NCBI RefSeq assembly: GCF_014297465.1
Contig: NZ_JACORT010000012.1
Span: 62,001 to 126,000, forward strand
Direction of reading: 5' to 3'
Length of the DNA stretch: 64,000 nt
From: Ramlibacter cellulosilyticus
GTDB taxonomy: Bacteria; Pseudomonadota; Gammaproteobacteria; Burkholderiales; Burkholderiaceae_C
Position 1 is the stretch's first letter. Every line of letters begins with the position of its first letter. Of this stretch, positions 56,326 through 64,000 are shown piece after piece. The translations under genes were made by a program, and so were the position numbers. The notes below the pieces were generated by a model. That model saw only the letters and a list, made by a program, of their open reading frames with translations, searched no databases and was not told where the DNA came from.

Positions 56326-57714
56326 TCAGCGCGGCGAGGTGCCGCCGGTGCCCCGCGCACCGCCCCACTGCGCGAAGTGCGTCGCGGTCGCGAGCGTGGT
56401 CCCCATCACCACGAGGCTGAGCGCCACCACGGCGTAGAGCACGCCGGGCGAGCCGGGCGCGAGCCGGATGGCCAGCCAGCCCCCGGCGGCCATCACCAGC
56501 AGGCGTGCGGTGCTCGCGGTCAGCGGCCATGCGAGCCGGCCGGCGCCCTGCGAGGCGAAGAACAGCGCCAGGCCCAGGCCGAAGAAGCCGTAGGAGCCGC
56601 CGACGATGCGCAGGTACGTGCTGCCCGCTTCGCGCACCGCCGCGTCCGCGGAGAACAGGGCCATCCACGCCTGCGGCCACATCGCCGCGGCAAGGCCGAT
56701 GAGGCCGGTGACCGCCCACACGAGGCTGGCGCCCGTCCACGCGACGCGCTTGGCCCGCACGGCCTGCTGCGCGCCGAGGTTGGTCGCCACCATCGCGGTC
56801 AGCGCGCCGCCGATGCCGAAGGCGATGGGCACGAGGATGTATTCGAGGCGCGCCGCGATGCCATAGGCCGCGACGGCCAGGCTGCCGAAGGTGCCCACGT
56901 ACGCGGTCGCCAGCGCGATCGAACTGTTGCTCAGGACCGGGCTCAGCGCCGAAGGCAGGGCGAGCTTCAGGATCGTGCGGAAGCTGTCGCGGCGCAGCTC
57001 CCAGCGCGTGCCGACGATGCGCACCTGGCGTCCGCGCCGCGACAGCCACGCGAGCAGCCCCAGCGCGGACAACGCATTGCAGGTCACGGTGCTCGTTGCC
57101 GCACCGGCAACGCCCAGGCCCGGCCACGCGCCCGCACCGAAGACGAGCACGGGGCAGAGCAGCAGGTGCATGACGGTGGTCGCGACCAGTGCCAGGGCCG
57201 CCGCCGCCATGTCGCCGGTGCCGCGCGCGACGCCGGCCAGCACGTTCACGCACCAGATCGCCGCCGCACCCGAAAACAGGACCGCCGCATAGCGGCTGGC
57301 CTGCGCGAGCACCGCGTCGCGTGCGCCCATCGCCGCGTACAGCGCGGGGCTGGCGGCCACGAGCGTGAACAGCAGCGAGGCCACCAGCCCGAGCAGCAGG
57401 GCGTGCTGGGCGAGTCGCGTGGCTTGCGGCGCGTCGCCTGCGCCGAGGGCGCGCGCCACGACCGCCGTGGTGCTGCCGCCGAGCCCGCCGGCGGACATCT
57501 GCAGCATCAGCATGGCAAGCGGCAGGACCACGGCCACGCCCGCCAGCGTGTCGGCGCCGAGCCGGCCGACGATGTAGCCGTCGAAGCCAATGACGACCGT
57601 GTTCGCGAAGAGGCCCAGCACGTTGGGCGTGGCGAGGCGCAGCAGGGTGGGCAGCACGGGGCCGCGCAGCATGCGCTGCGTGGCGGCGTTGGCGGGGAGG
57701 GCGGCGGCGCTCAT
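56326..57714 (-). CDS. MATE-family multidrug/metabolite efflux transporter
   Basis: 462 residues with twelve predicted helices. MATE features: PVLPTLLRLATPNVLGLFANTVVIGFDGYIVGRLGADTLAGVAVVLPLAMLM and the second repeat SALSPVLSNSSIALATAYVGTFGSLAVAAYGIAARLEYI. It exports cationic or other compounds using a Na+ or H+ gradient. Its ATG overlaps the TetR stop (ATGA), so the two are one operon. Confidence 0.9.
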   Translation of the reverse strand: MSAAALPANAATQRMLRGPVLPTLLRLATPNVLGLFANTVVIGFDGYIVGRLGADTLAGVAVVLPLAMLMLQMSAGGLGGSTTAVVARALGAGDAPQATRLAQHALLLGLVASLLFTLVAASPALYAAMGARDAVLAQASRYAAVLFSGAAAIWCVNVLAGVARGTGDMAAAALALVATTVMHLLLCPVLVFGAGAWPGLGVAGAATSTVTCNALSALGLLAWLSRRGRQVRIVGTRWELRRDSFRTILKLALPSALSPVLSNSSIALATAYVGTFGSLAVAAYGIAARLEYILVPIAFGIGGALTAMVATNLGAQQAVRAKRVAWTGASLVWAVTGLIGLAAAMWPQAWMALFSADAAVREAGSTYLRIVGGSYGFFGLGLALFFASQGAGRLAWPLTASTARLLVMAAGGWLAIRLAPGSPGVLYAVVALSLVVMGTTLATATHFAQWGGARGTGGTSPR

Positions 57715-58310
57715 CGCGCTTCCCTGGCCGCGCCAGCGTCGAACCGTTCCAGGAGGAAGCGGCGATTGCTGGCCAGGTGCCGGCGGCCCAGCGCGTTGTC
57801 GCCGAGGGCGCGAGCGATCTGCAGCGCACCGACCATCTGCGAAGCCACGATCGCGGCGGCGTCCGGCGGCGCGTCGGGCCCGAGCGCGGCGGCGACCCTC
57901 GCGATGAGCGAGGCGATGCGGTCGCCCGCTGCCGCGCGCACCGCGTCGGACTGCCGCGGCACGTCCGACAGCAGCGCGGCGACGGGGCAGCCGCGGTCCG
58001 CCGCCTTGAGGTGGGTCTCGGAGAGATAGCTCTCCACGAGCGCGCGGAACCGGCTGCCGGCCCGGGCTTCGCCGGCGGCCATGGACCGCTGCAGCCGCCC
58101 CTGGCTGTCCTCGCCGGCGCGCTGCAGCGCCTCCACGATGAGGGCGTCCCGCGAAGGAAAGTGCGCATAGAAGCCGCCGTGGGTGAGCCCGGCCCGCTTC
58201 ATGATGTCCGCCACGCCGACGCCGTGGAAGCCGGTCTCGCGCAATGCGCGCGCGGCGGCGTCGAGGATGCGGTCGTGGGTGAGCTGCTTGCGGCTGGGTG
58301 CGGGATCCAT
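57711..58310 (-). CDS. TetR-family repressor of the MATE exporter
   Basis: 199 residues from ATG 58310; upstream in-frame codons cover the operator and are not expected to be coding. HTH: THDRILDAAARALRETGFHGVGVADIMKRAGLTHGGFYAHFPSRDALIVEAL. The C-terminal ligand domain has CPVAALLSDVPRQSDAVRAA, typical of the YcdC/AcrR-like group. It lies directly upstream of the MATE gene and below an 18-bp palindrome. Confidence 0.9.
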   Translation of the reverse strand: MDPAPSRKQLTHDRILDAAARALRETGFHGVGVADIMKRAGLTHGGFYAHFPSRDALIVEALQRAGEDSQGRLQRSMAAGEARAGSRFRALVESYLSETHLKAADRGCPVAALLSDVPRQSDAVRAAAGDRIASLIARVAAALGPDAPPDAAAIVASQMVGALQIARALGDNALGRRHLASNRRFLLERFDAGAAREAR

Positions 58311-58345
58311 GGCTTCCTCCAGGCTGGGCCGCAGCATAGCCGGAA

Positions 58346-58363
58346 ATATGATGACCATCATAT
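58346..58363. promoter_or_regulatory. TetR operator, 18-bp palindrome
   Basis: ATATGATGACCATCATAT has perfect 8-bp half-sites (ATATGATG/CATCATAT) around AC. It is 36 bases upstream of the tetR start in an AT-rich island. This is the expected position for autorepression and MATE control. Confidence 0.75.
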
Positions 58364-58480
58364 GAGCGGGGCCAAGGCCGCCCGGCAACGCGCCGTTACA
58401 ACGTCATGTCGAAATCCGCGCCGCCCGATCGTCATCCTCGTGGGGGCGGCATTCGCCGCCCCCATCACAGGAGATTGCGC

Positions 58481-58834
58481 ATGAGCTACGTGGATGGATT
58501 CGTGCTTGCCGTGCCGACGGCGAACAAGGACAAGTACCGGGCGATGGCCCAGGTTGGCGCGGAGGTGTTCCGGGAACTGGGCGCGCTGCAGGTCGTCGAG
58601 TGCTGGGGCGACGACGTGCCCGAGGGCAAGGTGACGTCCTTCCCCATGGCCGTGCAGCGCAAGCCGGAAGAGACGGTCGTGTTCGCGTGGATCACCTGGC
58701 CTTCGCGCGCGGTGCGCGACGAGGGCATGAAGAAGTCCATGGACCACCCGCGCATGCGGGAATTCATGAACAACATGCCCTTCGACGGCCAGCGGATGAT
58801 CTTCGGCGGCTTCGAGGTGATCGTCGAGGCTTAG
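58481..58834 (+). CDS. DUF1428-family protein
   Basis: 117 residues from ATG 58481, after CAGGAGATTGCGC. Family features: YVDGFVLAVPTANKDKYRAMAQ, CWGDDVPEGKVTSFPMAVQRKPEETVVFAWITWPSRAVRDEGMKKSM and PFDGQRMIFGGFEVIVE. DUF1428 is a ferredoxin-like dimeric-barrel fold with no established role. It diverges from the TetR-MATE operon. Confidence 0.88.
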   Translation: MSYVDGFVLAVPTANKDKYRAMAQVGAEVFRELGALQVVECWGDDVPEGKVTSFPMAVQRKPEETVVFAWITWPSRAVRDEGMKKSMDHPRMREFMNNMPFDGQRMIFGGFEVIVEA

Positions 58835-58850
58835 GAACCCAGGGCGGGGC

Positions 58851-59612
<762 letters not shown>

Positions 59613-59753
59613 GGCGGGTTCCAGGGGATCGGGGCAGGGCGGGCATTATGCGCCCGGCCCCCGAAACAAAACGACATGAACCGCGACCGCGGCGAGATGC
59701 GCCCGCGGGGCCGCGCCGGCACGATGGCGTCCCCATCCCACTGGAGCCCTGCG

Positions 59754-60221
59754 ATGCGACCCTGGATCAAGAGAACCCTGCTTGGCGTGTTCGGCGCCAC
59801 CGTCGCCCTCGGCGGCCTCACCGCCTGCGGGCACCGCTACGCGCACGAGCGCTTTTCCTCGATGAGCGCGGAGGAGAAGGCGGAATTCCGCCAGCGCGCC
59901 GTCGACCGCGTGACGAGCCGCCTCGAGCTGAACGCGGACCAGAAGCAGCGGCTGCAAACCCTGGCCGGCAAGCTGCACGAGCAGGCCACGGCCTTGCGCG
60001 GCGCGACGGACCCGCGTGCCGAAGTGCGCTCGCTCGTCGCCGGCGAGAAGTTCGACCGCGCGAAAGCCCAGGGGCTGCTGGCCGGCAAGGTCGAAGCGGT
60101 GAACACGAAGAGCCCGGAAGTCATCGCGGCGTTCGGCGATTTCTACGACAGCCTCTCGCCCGCGCAGCAGGCGAAGGTGCGTGACTTCCTGGAGCGCCGC
60201 CATGGGTGGCGCCGTGGCTGA
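59754..60221 (+). CDS. Spy/CpxP-like periplasmic lipoprotein
   Basis: 155 residues from ATG 59754. A lipoprotein-like signal (VFGATVALGGLTAC, Cys25) is followed by a helical domain with SAEEKAEFRQRAVDRVTSRLELNADQKQRLQTLAGKLHEQ, reminiscent of the LTxxQ repeats of Spy and CpxP. It ends with RDFLERRHGWRRG. Together with the OmpR/CpxA-type system downstream it probably forms an envelope-stress module. Its C-terminal half is duplicated in the next gene. Confidence 0.78.
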   Translation: MRPWIKRTLLGVFGATVALGGLTACGHRYAHERFSSMSAEEKAEFRQRAVDRVTSRLELNADQKQRLQTLAGKLHEQATALRGATDPRAEVRSLVAGEKFDRAKAQGLLAGKVEAVNTKSPEVIAAFGDFYDSLSPAQQAKVRDFLERRHGWRRG

Positions 60222-60492
60222 GCGCGCGGCGGCCCCCGCCTGGGTGCGGGCCGTCGCCGAGACCGTGGACGACCCCCGCGCCGAACTGCAGGCGCTGGTC
60301 TGGGGCCCGCGCTTCGACCGCGACCATGCCTTCGCGCTGCTCGCGCGGCTGCCGCGGGTGGAGGGTCCGTGGCTGGAGGCGGTCCGCACTTTCGGCGACC
60401 GCTTCGATGCGCTGCCACCCCTGGCCCAGCGGGCCCTTCGCGAAGGGCTGCTGGGCATGGCCGACAATGCCGCATGCCGCGCATCCTGCTGA
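60214..60492 (+). CDS. Truncated paralog of the Spy/CpxP-like protein
   Basis: 92 residues from GTG 60214; ATG 60202 is also possible. Its DDPRAELQALVWGPRFDRDHAFALLARL then FGDRFDALPPLAQRALREGLL aligns with TDPRAEVRSLVAGEKFDRAKAQGLL and FGDFYDSLSPAQQAKVRDFLE of the preceding protein, but there is no signal peptide. It overlaps the preceding gene by 8 bases and the response regulator start by 19. It is probably a degenerate tandem duplicate with a possible translational-coupling role. Confidence 0.6.
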   Translation: MAERAAAPAWVRAVAETVDDPRAELQALVWGPRFDRDHAFALLARLPRVEGPWLEAVRTFGDRFDALPPLAQRALREGLLGMADNAACRASC

Positions 60493-61154
60493 TCGACGAC
60501 GACGCGCAGCTCGGCGAACCGCTGGCCGCCTACTTCGCCCGCTTCGGGCTCGAGCTGCACCAGGCCACGCGCCCGAGCGAAGGCCTGGCGCGGCTGCGCG
60601 AAGGCGGTTTCGACGCGGTGATCCTCGACGTGATGCTGCCGGAGCAGGACGGCTTCGCGGTCTGCCGCGCGATCCGCGCGGAGGGCGACGTGCCCGTGCT
60701 CATGCTCACGGCGCGCGGCGAGGTGATGGACCGCGTCGTGGGGCTGGAGCTGGGCGCGGACGACTACCTGCCCAAGCCCTTCGAGCCGCGCGAGCTGGTG
60801 GCGCGCATCACGACCGTGCTGCGCCGCCGCCGCGCGGTGCCCGCCGACGCCAGGCTGCGCTTCGACGGGCTCGTCATCGACCCGGTGACGCGCAGCGTGG
60901 AGCGCCAGGGCGAGGCCGTGGAGCTCACGGGCACGGAGTTCGAGCTGCTGCTGGTGCTCGCGCGCGAGCCGGGCCGCGTGTTCGGCCGCGACGACATCCT
61001 CAACCAGCTGCGCGGCCACGAGGCGGAGCTGTACACGCGCGCCGTCGACATCGTGGTGAGCCGCCTGCGCCGCAAGCTCGAGCCGCTGGCGGCGATCAAG
61101 ACACTGCGCAACGCGGGCTACGCGCTGGCGCTGCGGCCGCAGGCGCATGGCTAG
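60474..61154 (+). CDS. OmpR-family response regulator
   Basis: 226 residues from ATG 60474. Receiver domain with acidic pocket DDD (residues 8-10), phospho-acceptor Asp52 in VILDVMLPEQDG, Thr in LTARGE and Lys in LPKPFEPRELVARI. The C-terminal winged helix has ELTGTEFELLLVLAREPGRVFGRDDILNQLRG and VVSRLRRKLEPL. Closest by context to CpxR. It overlaps the kinase start by 8 bases. Confidence 0.92.
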   Translation: MPRILLIDDDAQLGEPLAAYFARFGLELHQATRPSEGLARLREGGFDAVILDVMLPEQDGFAVCRAIRAEGDVPVLMLTARGEVMDRVVGLELGADDYLPKPFEPRELVARITTVLRRRRAVPADARLRFDGLVIDPVTRSVERQGEAVELTGTEFELLLVLAREPGRVFGRDDILNQLRGHEAELYTRAVDIVVSRLRRKLEPLAAIKTLRNAGYALALRPQAHG

Positions 61155-62430
61155 GCCCTGGCACCAGCGTGCCCGGCGCCACATGCGCCACTCGCTCAAG
61201 GCGCGCCTGGTCGCCTTGTTCCTGCTGCTCGCCTTCGCGCTCGGCGGCGCCTTCATGTTCGGCATGCAGAAGGCGCTGGGCATCGGCTGGCGCGACGCGG
61301 CGCGGCCGCTGGTCAGCGACTACGTGGACCGGCTCGCGGCGGATCTCGGCTCGCCGCCTTCGGTGGACCGGGCGCGTGCGCTCACCGGGCGCCTGCCGAT
61401 CACCGTGCGCATCGAAGGACCGCAGGTGCAGTGGGAAAGCCATCCGACGACCACAGAGGACGGGCGCGCGCATGACCGCTGGGCCCGCGACGACGGCCTG
61501 CTCGTGCGCACCAGCGCCGACGGCCACCGCATCGCCTTCGGCCTGAACGTCCAGCCCTGGCGCGAGCGGCCGCGCATCTGGGCCTGGAGCACGCTGGCCA
61601 CGCTGCTGCTGCTGACGTGGGTCGCGTACAAGTTCGTCCGCCGCCTGCTGCGCCCGCTGGACGACATCCGCGCGGGCGCGCAGCGCTTCGGGCGCGGCGA
61701 GTTCACGCAGGCGATCCCCGTGCGCCGCAACGACGAACTCGGCGAACTCGCGGAAGACGTGAACACCATGGCCCGCAGCATCCACCAGATGCTGGAAGCC
61801 AAGCGCGCGCTGCTGCTGGCCATCAGCCACGAGCTGCGCAGCCCGCTCACGCGCGCGCGGCTGCACGTGGAATTGCTGCCGGAAGGGGGCGAAGCCTCGG
61901 TGCGTCGCGAGGCCTTGCTGCGCGAACTGCAGGAAATGGCGGACCTCGTCACCGAGCTGCTGGAGAGCGAGCGGCTGGGGCAGGGACACGCGGCGCTGCA
62001 GCGCGAACCTGCGGATCTCGGCGAGCTGGTCCGCGAGGTGGCGAACGACGGCGTGACCCTCGAGATCGCACCCGACGTGCCGCGCCTGGAGCTCGACCGC
62101 GCCCGCGTGCGGCTGCTGGTGCGCAACCTGGTCGACAACGCCCTGCGGCACGGCGCCGCGGCGCAGGCGCCTACGGTGCGGGTCGCGCGCGAGGCGGATG
62201 GCAGCGTGGTGCTGGGCGTGCGCGATTTCGGCCCGGGGGTGGACGAAGGAGTGCTGTCCCAGCTGGCGGAGCCGTTCTACCGGCCGGACGCATCGCGCGA
62301 GCGCGGCACCGGCGGTGTGGGGCTGGGGCTGTACCTGTCGCGCCTCGTCGCGCAGGCGCACGGGGCCGCGTTCACGGTGCGCAACGCGCACCCCGGGCTG
62401 GAGGTGCTCGTGCGCTTCCCGGCGCCCTGA
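61147..62430 (+). CDS. Sensor histidine kinase, CpxA-like
   Basis: 427 residues. First membrane helix LKARLVALFLLLAFALGGAFMFG, a periplasmic domain to about residue 140, a second helix WAWSTLATLLLLTWVAYKFV, HAMP with RPLDDIRAGAQRFGRGEFTQAIPVRRNDELGELAEDVNTMA, H-box AISHELRSPLTRARLHVE, N-box LVRNLVDNALRHG, and GVGLGLYLSRLVAQAHGA. It phosphorylates the upstream response regulator. A CpxA-type envelope-stress role is supported by the Spy-like gene. Confidence 0.92.
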   Translation: MARPWHQRARRHMRHSLKARLVALFLLLAFALGGAFMFGMQKALGIGWRDAARPLVSDYVDRLAADLGSPPSVDRARALTGRLPITVRIEGPQVQWESHPTTTEDGRAHDRWARDDGLLVRTSADGHRIAFGLNVQPWRERPRIWAWSTLATLLLLTWVAYKFVRRLLRPLDDIRAGAQRFGRGEFTQAIPVRRNDELGELAEDVNTMARSIHQMLEAKRALLLAISHELRSPLTRARLHVELLPEGGEASVRREALLRELQEMADLVTELLESERLGQGHAALQREPADLGELVREVANDGVTLEIAPDVPRLELDRARVRLLVRNLVDNALRHGAAAQAPTVRVAREADGSVVLGVRDFGPGVDEGVLSQLAEPFYRPDASRERGTGGVGLGLYLSRLVAQAHGAAFTVRNAHPGLEVLVRFPAP

Positions 62431-62501
62431 AGTCTTTGGCTGGCCTTCAGGTTCGGCTTGCACAATGCGCTTGCGGCCGGTGCCCCGGCCGGGAGACCAC
62501 G

Positions 62502-62675
62502 ATGAAATACCTGGCGCTCGTTCTCGCGGCCTGCTCCCTTGGCTTCGTGATCTTCCAGGTGCGGACCGCGCCGCCCGACGGCGCGGATCCGGAAGCGAAA
62601 GTCGCGTTCCTGAAGAAATGCTTCCGCGACCCGAGAGCGTGCGAGGCGCCCCCGGCAGCCCGCGTTCGCCACTGA
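62502..62675 (+). CDS. Small secreted or membrane peptide
   Basis: 57 residues from ATG 62502. A short hydrophobic start (KYLALVLAACSLGFVIFQV) and a cysteine-containing tail (FLKKCFRDPRACEAPPA). It may be a lipoprotein or bitopic peptide; the AAC could be a lipobox. It has its own gap of 71 bases after the kinase gene. No family recognised. Confidence 0.5.
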   Translation: MKYLALVLAACSLGFVIFQVRTAPPDGADPEAKVAFLKKCFRDPRACEAPPAARVRH

Positions 62676-62690
62676 CGCGAGACGCACTCC

Positions 62691-62718
62691 CTCCCCCTCT
62701 CCCAGGGGGAGAGGGAGA
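62691..62718. terminator. GC-rich hairpin between convergent genes
   Basis: Arms CCCTCTCCC (62695-62703) and GGGAGAGGG (62707-62715) with loop AGG, extended by flanking CTCCC/GGGAG. The 9-bp arms are identical to those at 47178-47198. No T-run follows, so it is a dispersed repeat that may also act as a bidirectional barrier. Confidence 0.6.
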
Positions 62719-62725
62719 CATACAG

Positions 62726-63733
62726 TCAGGCCGCTTGCAGGCGCACGCGACCCCCGCTCGCCTCCATGTTCTTCGCCAGCAGCTTCACCAGCGCATAGAC
62801 CGCGTCGATGTGCGGTGTCGGCGTGTCGGTGAGGCGCGCGAGTTCCGCGACCGAGCCCACCAGTGCGTCGATCTCCGGCGCCCGCCCCGCCTCGATGTCC
62901 TGCAGCATCGAGGTCTTGTGGCGGCCCACCTTCTCCGCGCCGGCGATGCGCTTGTCCAGCGGCACGCGGAAGGTGATGCCCAGCTTGCCGGCCACCGCCT
63001 GCGCCTCGCGCATCATGTCCGCGGCGAGGCCGCGCCCGAGCGGGTCCTGGCAGATGTCCAGCAGCGTCGCGTGCGTGAGGCCGCTGATCGGGTTGAAGCT
63101 CAGGTTGCCCCACAGCTTCAGCCAGATCTCGGCGCGGATGTCCGTGAGCACCGGCGCCTTGAACCCGGCGCGCGTGAACGCGGCGGCGATGCGCTGCACG
63201 CGTTCGCTCTCGCTGCCATCCAGTTCGCCGAGGGGAAAGCGGTCCCCCTCGACGTGGCGCACCACGCCGGGCGCGACCAGCTCGGACGCCGGGTAGACCA
63301 CGCAGCCGATCACCCGTTCCGGCGGGATGCGGCGCGCGAGTTCGCCGTCGCTGTCCACGCTGCGCACGGGGCTGCCTTCCAGCACCCCGCCCGTCTTGTG
63401 GAAGTACCAGAAGGGGATGCCGTTCTGCATCGTCACGACGGCCGTGTCCGCATGGAACAGGCGCGGCAGCTGCTCCGCGACGGCGGCGACCTGGTGCGCC
63501 TTGGTCGCGAGGATCACGAGGTCCTGCGGCCCGGCCTCGCCGTAGTCGTCCGTCGCGCGGACGTTGCGCGCGACCTGCTCGCTGCCGTCGGCGTACTGCA
63601 GGCACACGCCGTGCTCGCGGATCGCGCGCAGGTTCTCGCCGCGCACGAGGAAGGTGACGTCCTCGCCCGCGAGCGCGAGCTTCGCGCCGACGTAGCCGCC
63701 GATGGCGCCGGCGCCGATGATGGCGATCTTCAT
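62726..63733 (-). CDS. 2-dehydropantoate 2-reductase family protein
   Basis: 335 residues of the ApbA/PanE family. Rossmann start MKIAIIGAGAIGGYVGAKLALAGEDVTFL, ILATKAHQ, a catalytic Lys region near KLWGNLSFNPISGLTHATLLDIC, and a C-terminal helical domain ending with KTSMLQDIEAGRAPEIDAL. It would reduce a 2-oxo acid with NADPH. Paired with an FAA-hydrolase gene, so it may act in carboxylate catabolism rather than pantothenate synthesis. It lies 10 bases after the FAA-hydrolase stop. Confidence 0.85.
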   Translation of the reverse strand: MKIAIIGAGAIGGYVGAKLALAGEDVTFLVRGENLRAIREHGVCLQYADGSEQVARNVRATDDYGEAGPQDLVILATKAHQVAAVAEQLPRLFHADTAVVTMQNGIPFWYFHKTGGVLEGSPVRSVDSDGELARRIPPERVIGCVVYPASELVAPGVVRHVEGDRFPLGELDGSESERVQRIAAAFTRAGFKAPVLTDIRAEIWLKLWGNLSFNPISGLTHATLLDICQDPLGRGLAADMMREAQAVAGKLGITFRVPLDKRIAGAEKVGRHKTSMLQDIEAGRAPEIDALVGSVAELARLTDTPTPHIDAVYALVKLLAKNMEASGGRVRLQAA

Positions 63734-63743
63734 GGAGGTCTCC

Positions 63744-64000
63744 CTAGGCGAAATGGTTGCTCAGGCGGCCCACGCCGGGGATCTCCACTTCCACCGTGCT
63801 GCCCGGCTTCATGGAACCCACGCCGATGGAGGTGCCGCACAGGATCACGTCGCCCGGCAGCAGCGTCATGTCCTGCGAGATCAGGCTCACGAGCTGCGCC
63901 ACGGAGAAGCGCATGTCGCTGACCGGGTAGTCCTGCCGCACCTCGCCGTTCAGCAGCGTGCGCACGCGCAGCTTGGCGGGGTCGAGGCCGGTGGCGACGG
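63744..64000 (-). CDS. Fumarylacetoacetate hydrolase-family protein, C-terminal part
   Basis: The frame is open to the window end, so only the last 84 or so residues are visible (stop TAG at 63744-63746). Features: RTLLNGEVRQDYPVSDMRFSVAQLVSLISQDMTLLPGDVILCGTSIGVGSMKPGSTVEVEIPGVGRLSN, the conserved C-terminal block of FAH-superfamily hydrolases/isomerases, including the GDVILCGT loop. It probably acts on a diketo acid or hydroxy-oxo-diene acid. Cotranscribed with the PanE-family gene. The N-terminus and metal-binding Glu residues are outside the window. Confidence 0.85.
   Translation of the reverse strand, partial: VATGLDPAKLRVRTLLNGEVRQDYPVSDMRFSVAQLVSLISQDMTLLPGDVILCGTSIGVGSMKPGSTVEVEIPGVGRLSNHFA

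Overview
The window is about 70% GC, densely coded, and reads as a chromosomal segment of a betaproteobacterium of the order Burkholderiales, most likely family Comamonadaceae (Ramlibacter/Variovorax-like). The reasons are two Bug/TctC-type binding proteins, HAAT-type liv transporters beside protocatechuate 4,5-cleavage genes, ATGA/GTGA-coupled operons and the dispersed GTAGGCTGGGTTTCGC-type intergenic palindromes. The taxon is an inference; there is no rRNA or tRNA in the window to confirm it.

Region 1 (1-14.1 kb) is an aromatic-acid module. A liv-type ABC transporter (binding protein cut by the window edge, livHMGF) is followed by a Bug binding protein. A LysR regulator sits between two ModA-like binding proteins and faces a rightward operon: ModA-like protein, ligJ, ligK, ligI, a tannase/feruloyl-esterase lipoprotein, ligA, ligB, ligC. 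These cover ester hydrolysis, extradiol ring cleavage of protocatechuate or gallate, semialdehyde oxidation, PDC hydrolysis, hydration and aldol cleavage to pyruvate and oxaloacetate. Terminators close the operon near 14.0-14.1 kb.

Region 2 (14.2-23.9 kb) is mixed: an AI-2E-type permease whose coding similarity starts upstream of any canonical start codon, a small hypothetical gene, an Lhr-type helicase, a glutaminase, and small genes (membrane protein, VOC, GNAT).

Region 3 (23.9-30.2 kb) is a leftward cluster of a CaiB-type CoA-transferase, a DUF1254 protein, a Bug binding protein and a carboxylesterase lipoprotein. A LysR gene diverges from it and a GTGAT-N11-ATCAC operator lies between. 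The substrate is unknown. Region 4 (30.2-34.2 kb) holds a DnaJ-type protein, a hypothetical gene, a complete IS30-family element (1.2 kb, 28-bp inverted repeats) with a frameshift near the transposase N-terminus, and a KTSC-like secreted protein in lower-GC DNA.

Region 5 (34.3-50.8 kb) is a complete non-phosphorylating L-arabinose (pentose) oxidation locus with two sugar ABC transporters. The leftward operon carries an arabonate-type dehydratase, chvE, gguA, gguB and a FadR-type GntR regulator. The rightward operon carries an SDR sugar dehydrogenase, an SMP-30 lactonase and an L-2-keto-3-deoxyarabonate dehydratase. The shared promoter region has two TAGTCnGACTA-like palindromes. Next come a GbpR-like LysR and, diverging from it, 2-oxoglutarate semialdehyde dehydrogenase plus a YtfQRT-YjfF-type transporter. 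Together they convert L-arabinose to 2-oxoglutarate.

Region 6 (50.8-64 kb) is housekeeping and accessory: AzlCD, a very large patatin-like protein with a multi-helix membrane insertion between its catalytic Ser and Asp, a TetR-MATE operon with an 18-bp palindromic operator, DUF1428, a UPF0149/SEC-C protein, a Spy/CpxP-like lipoprotein with a truncated paralog followed by an OmpR/CpxA-type two-component system, a small secreted protein, a PanE-family reductase and the 3' end of an FAA hydrolase.
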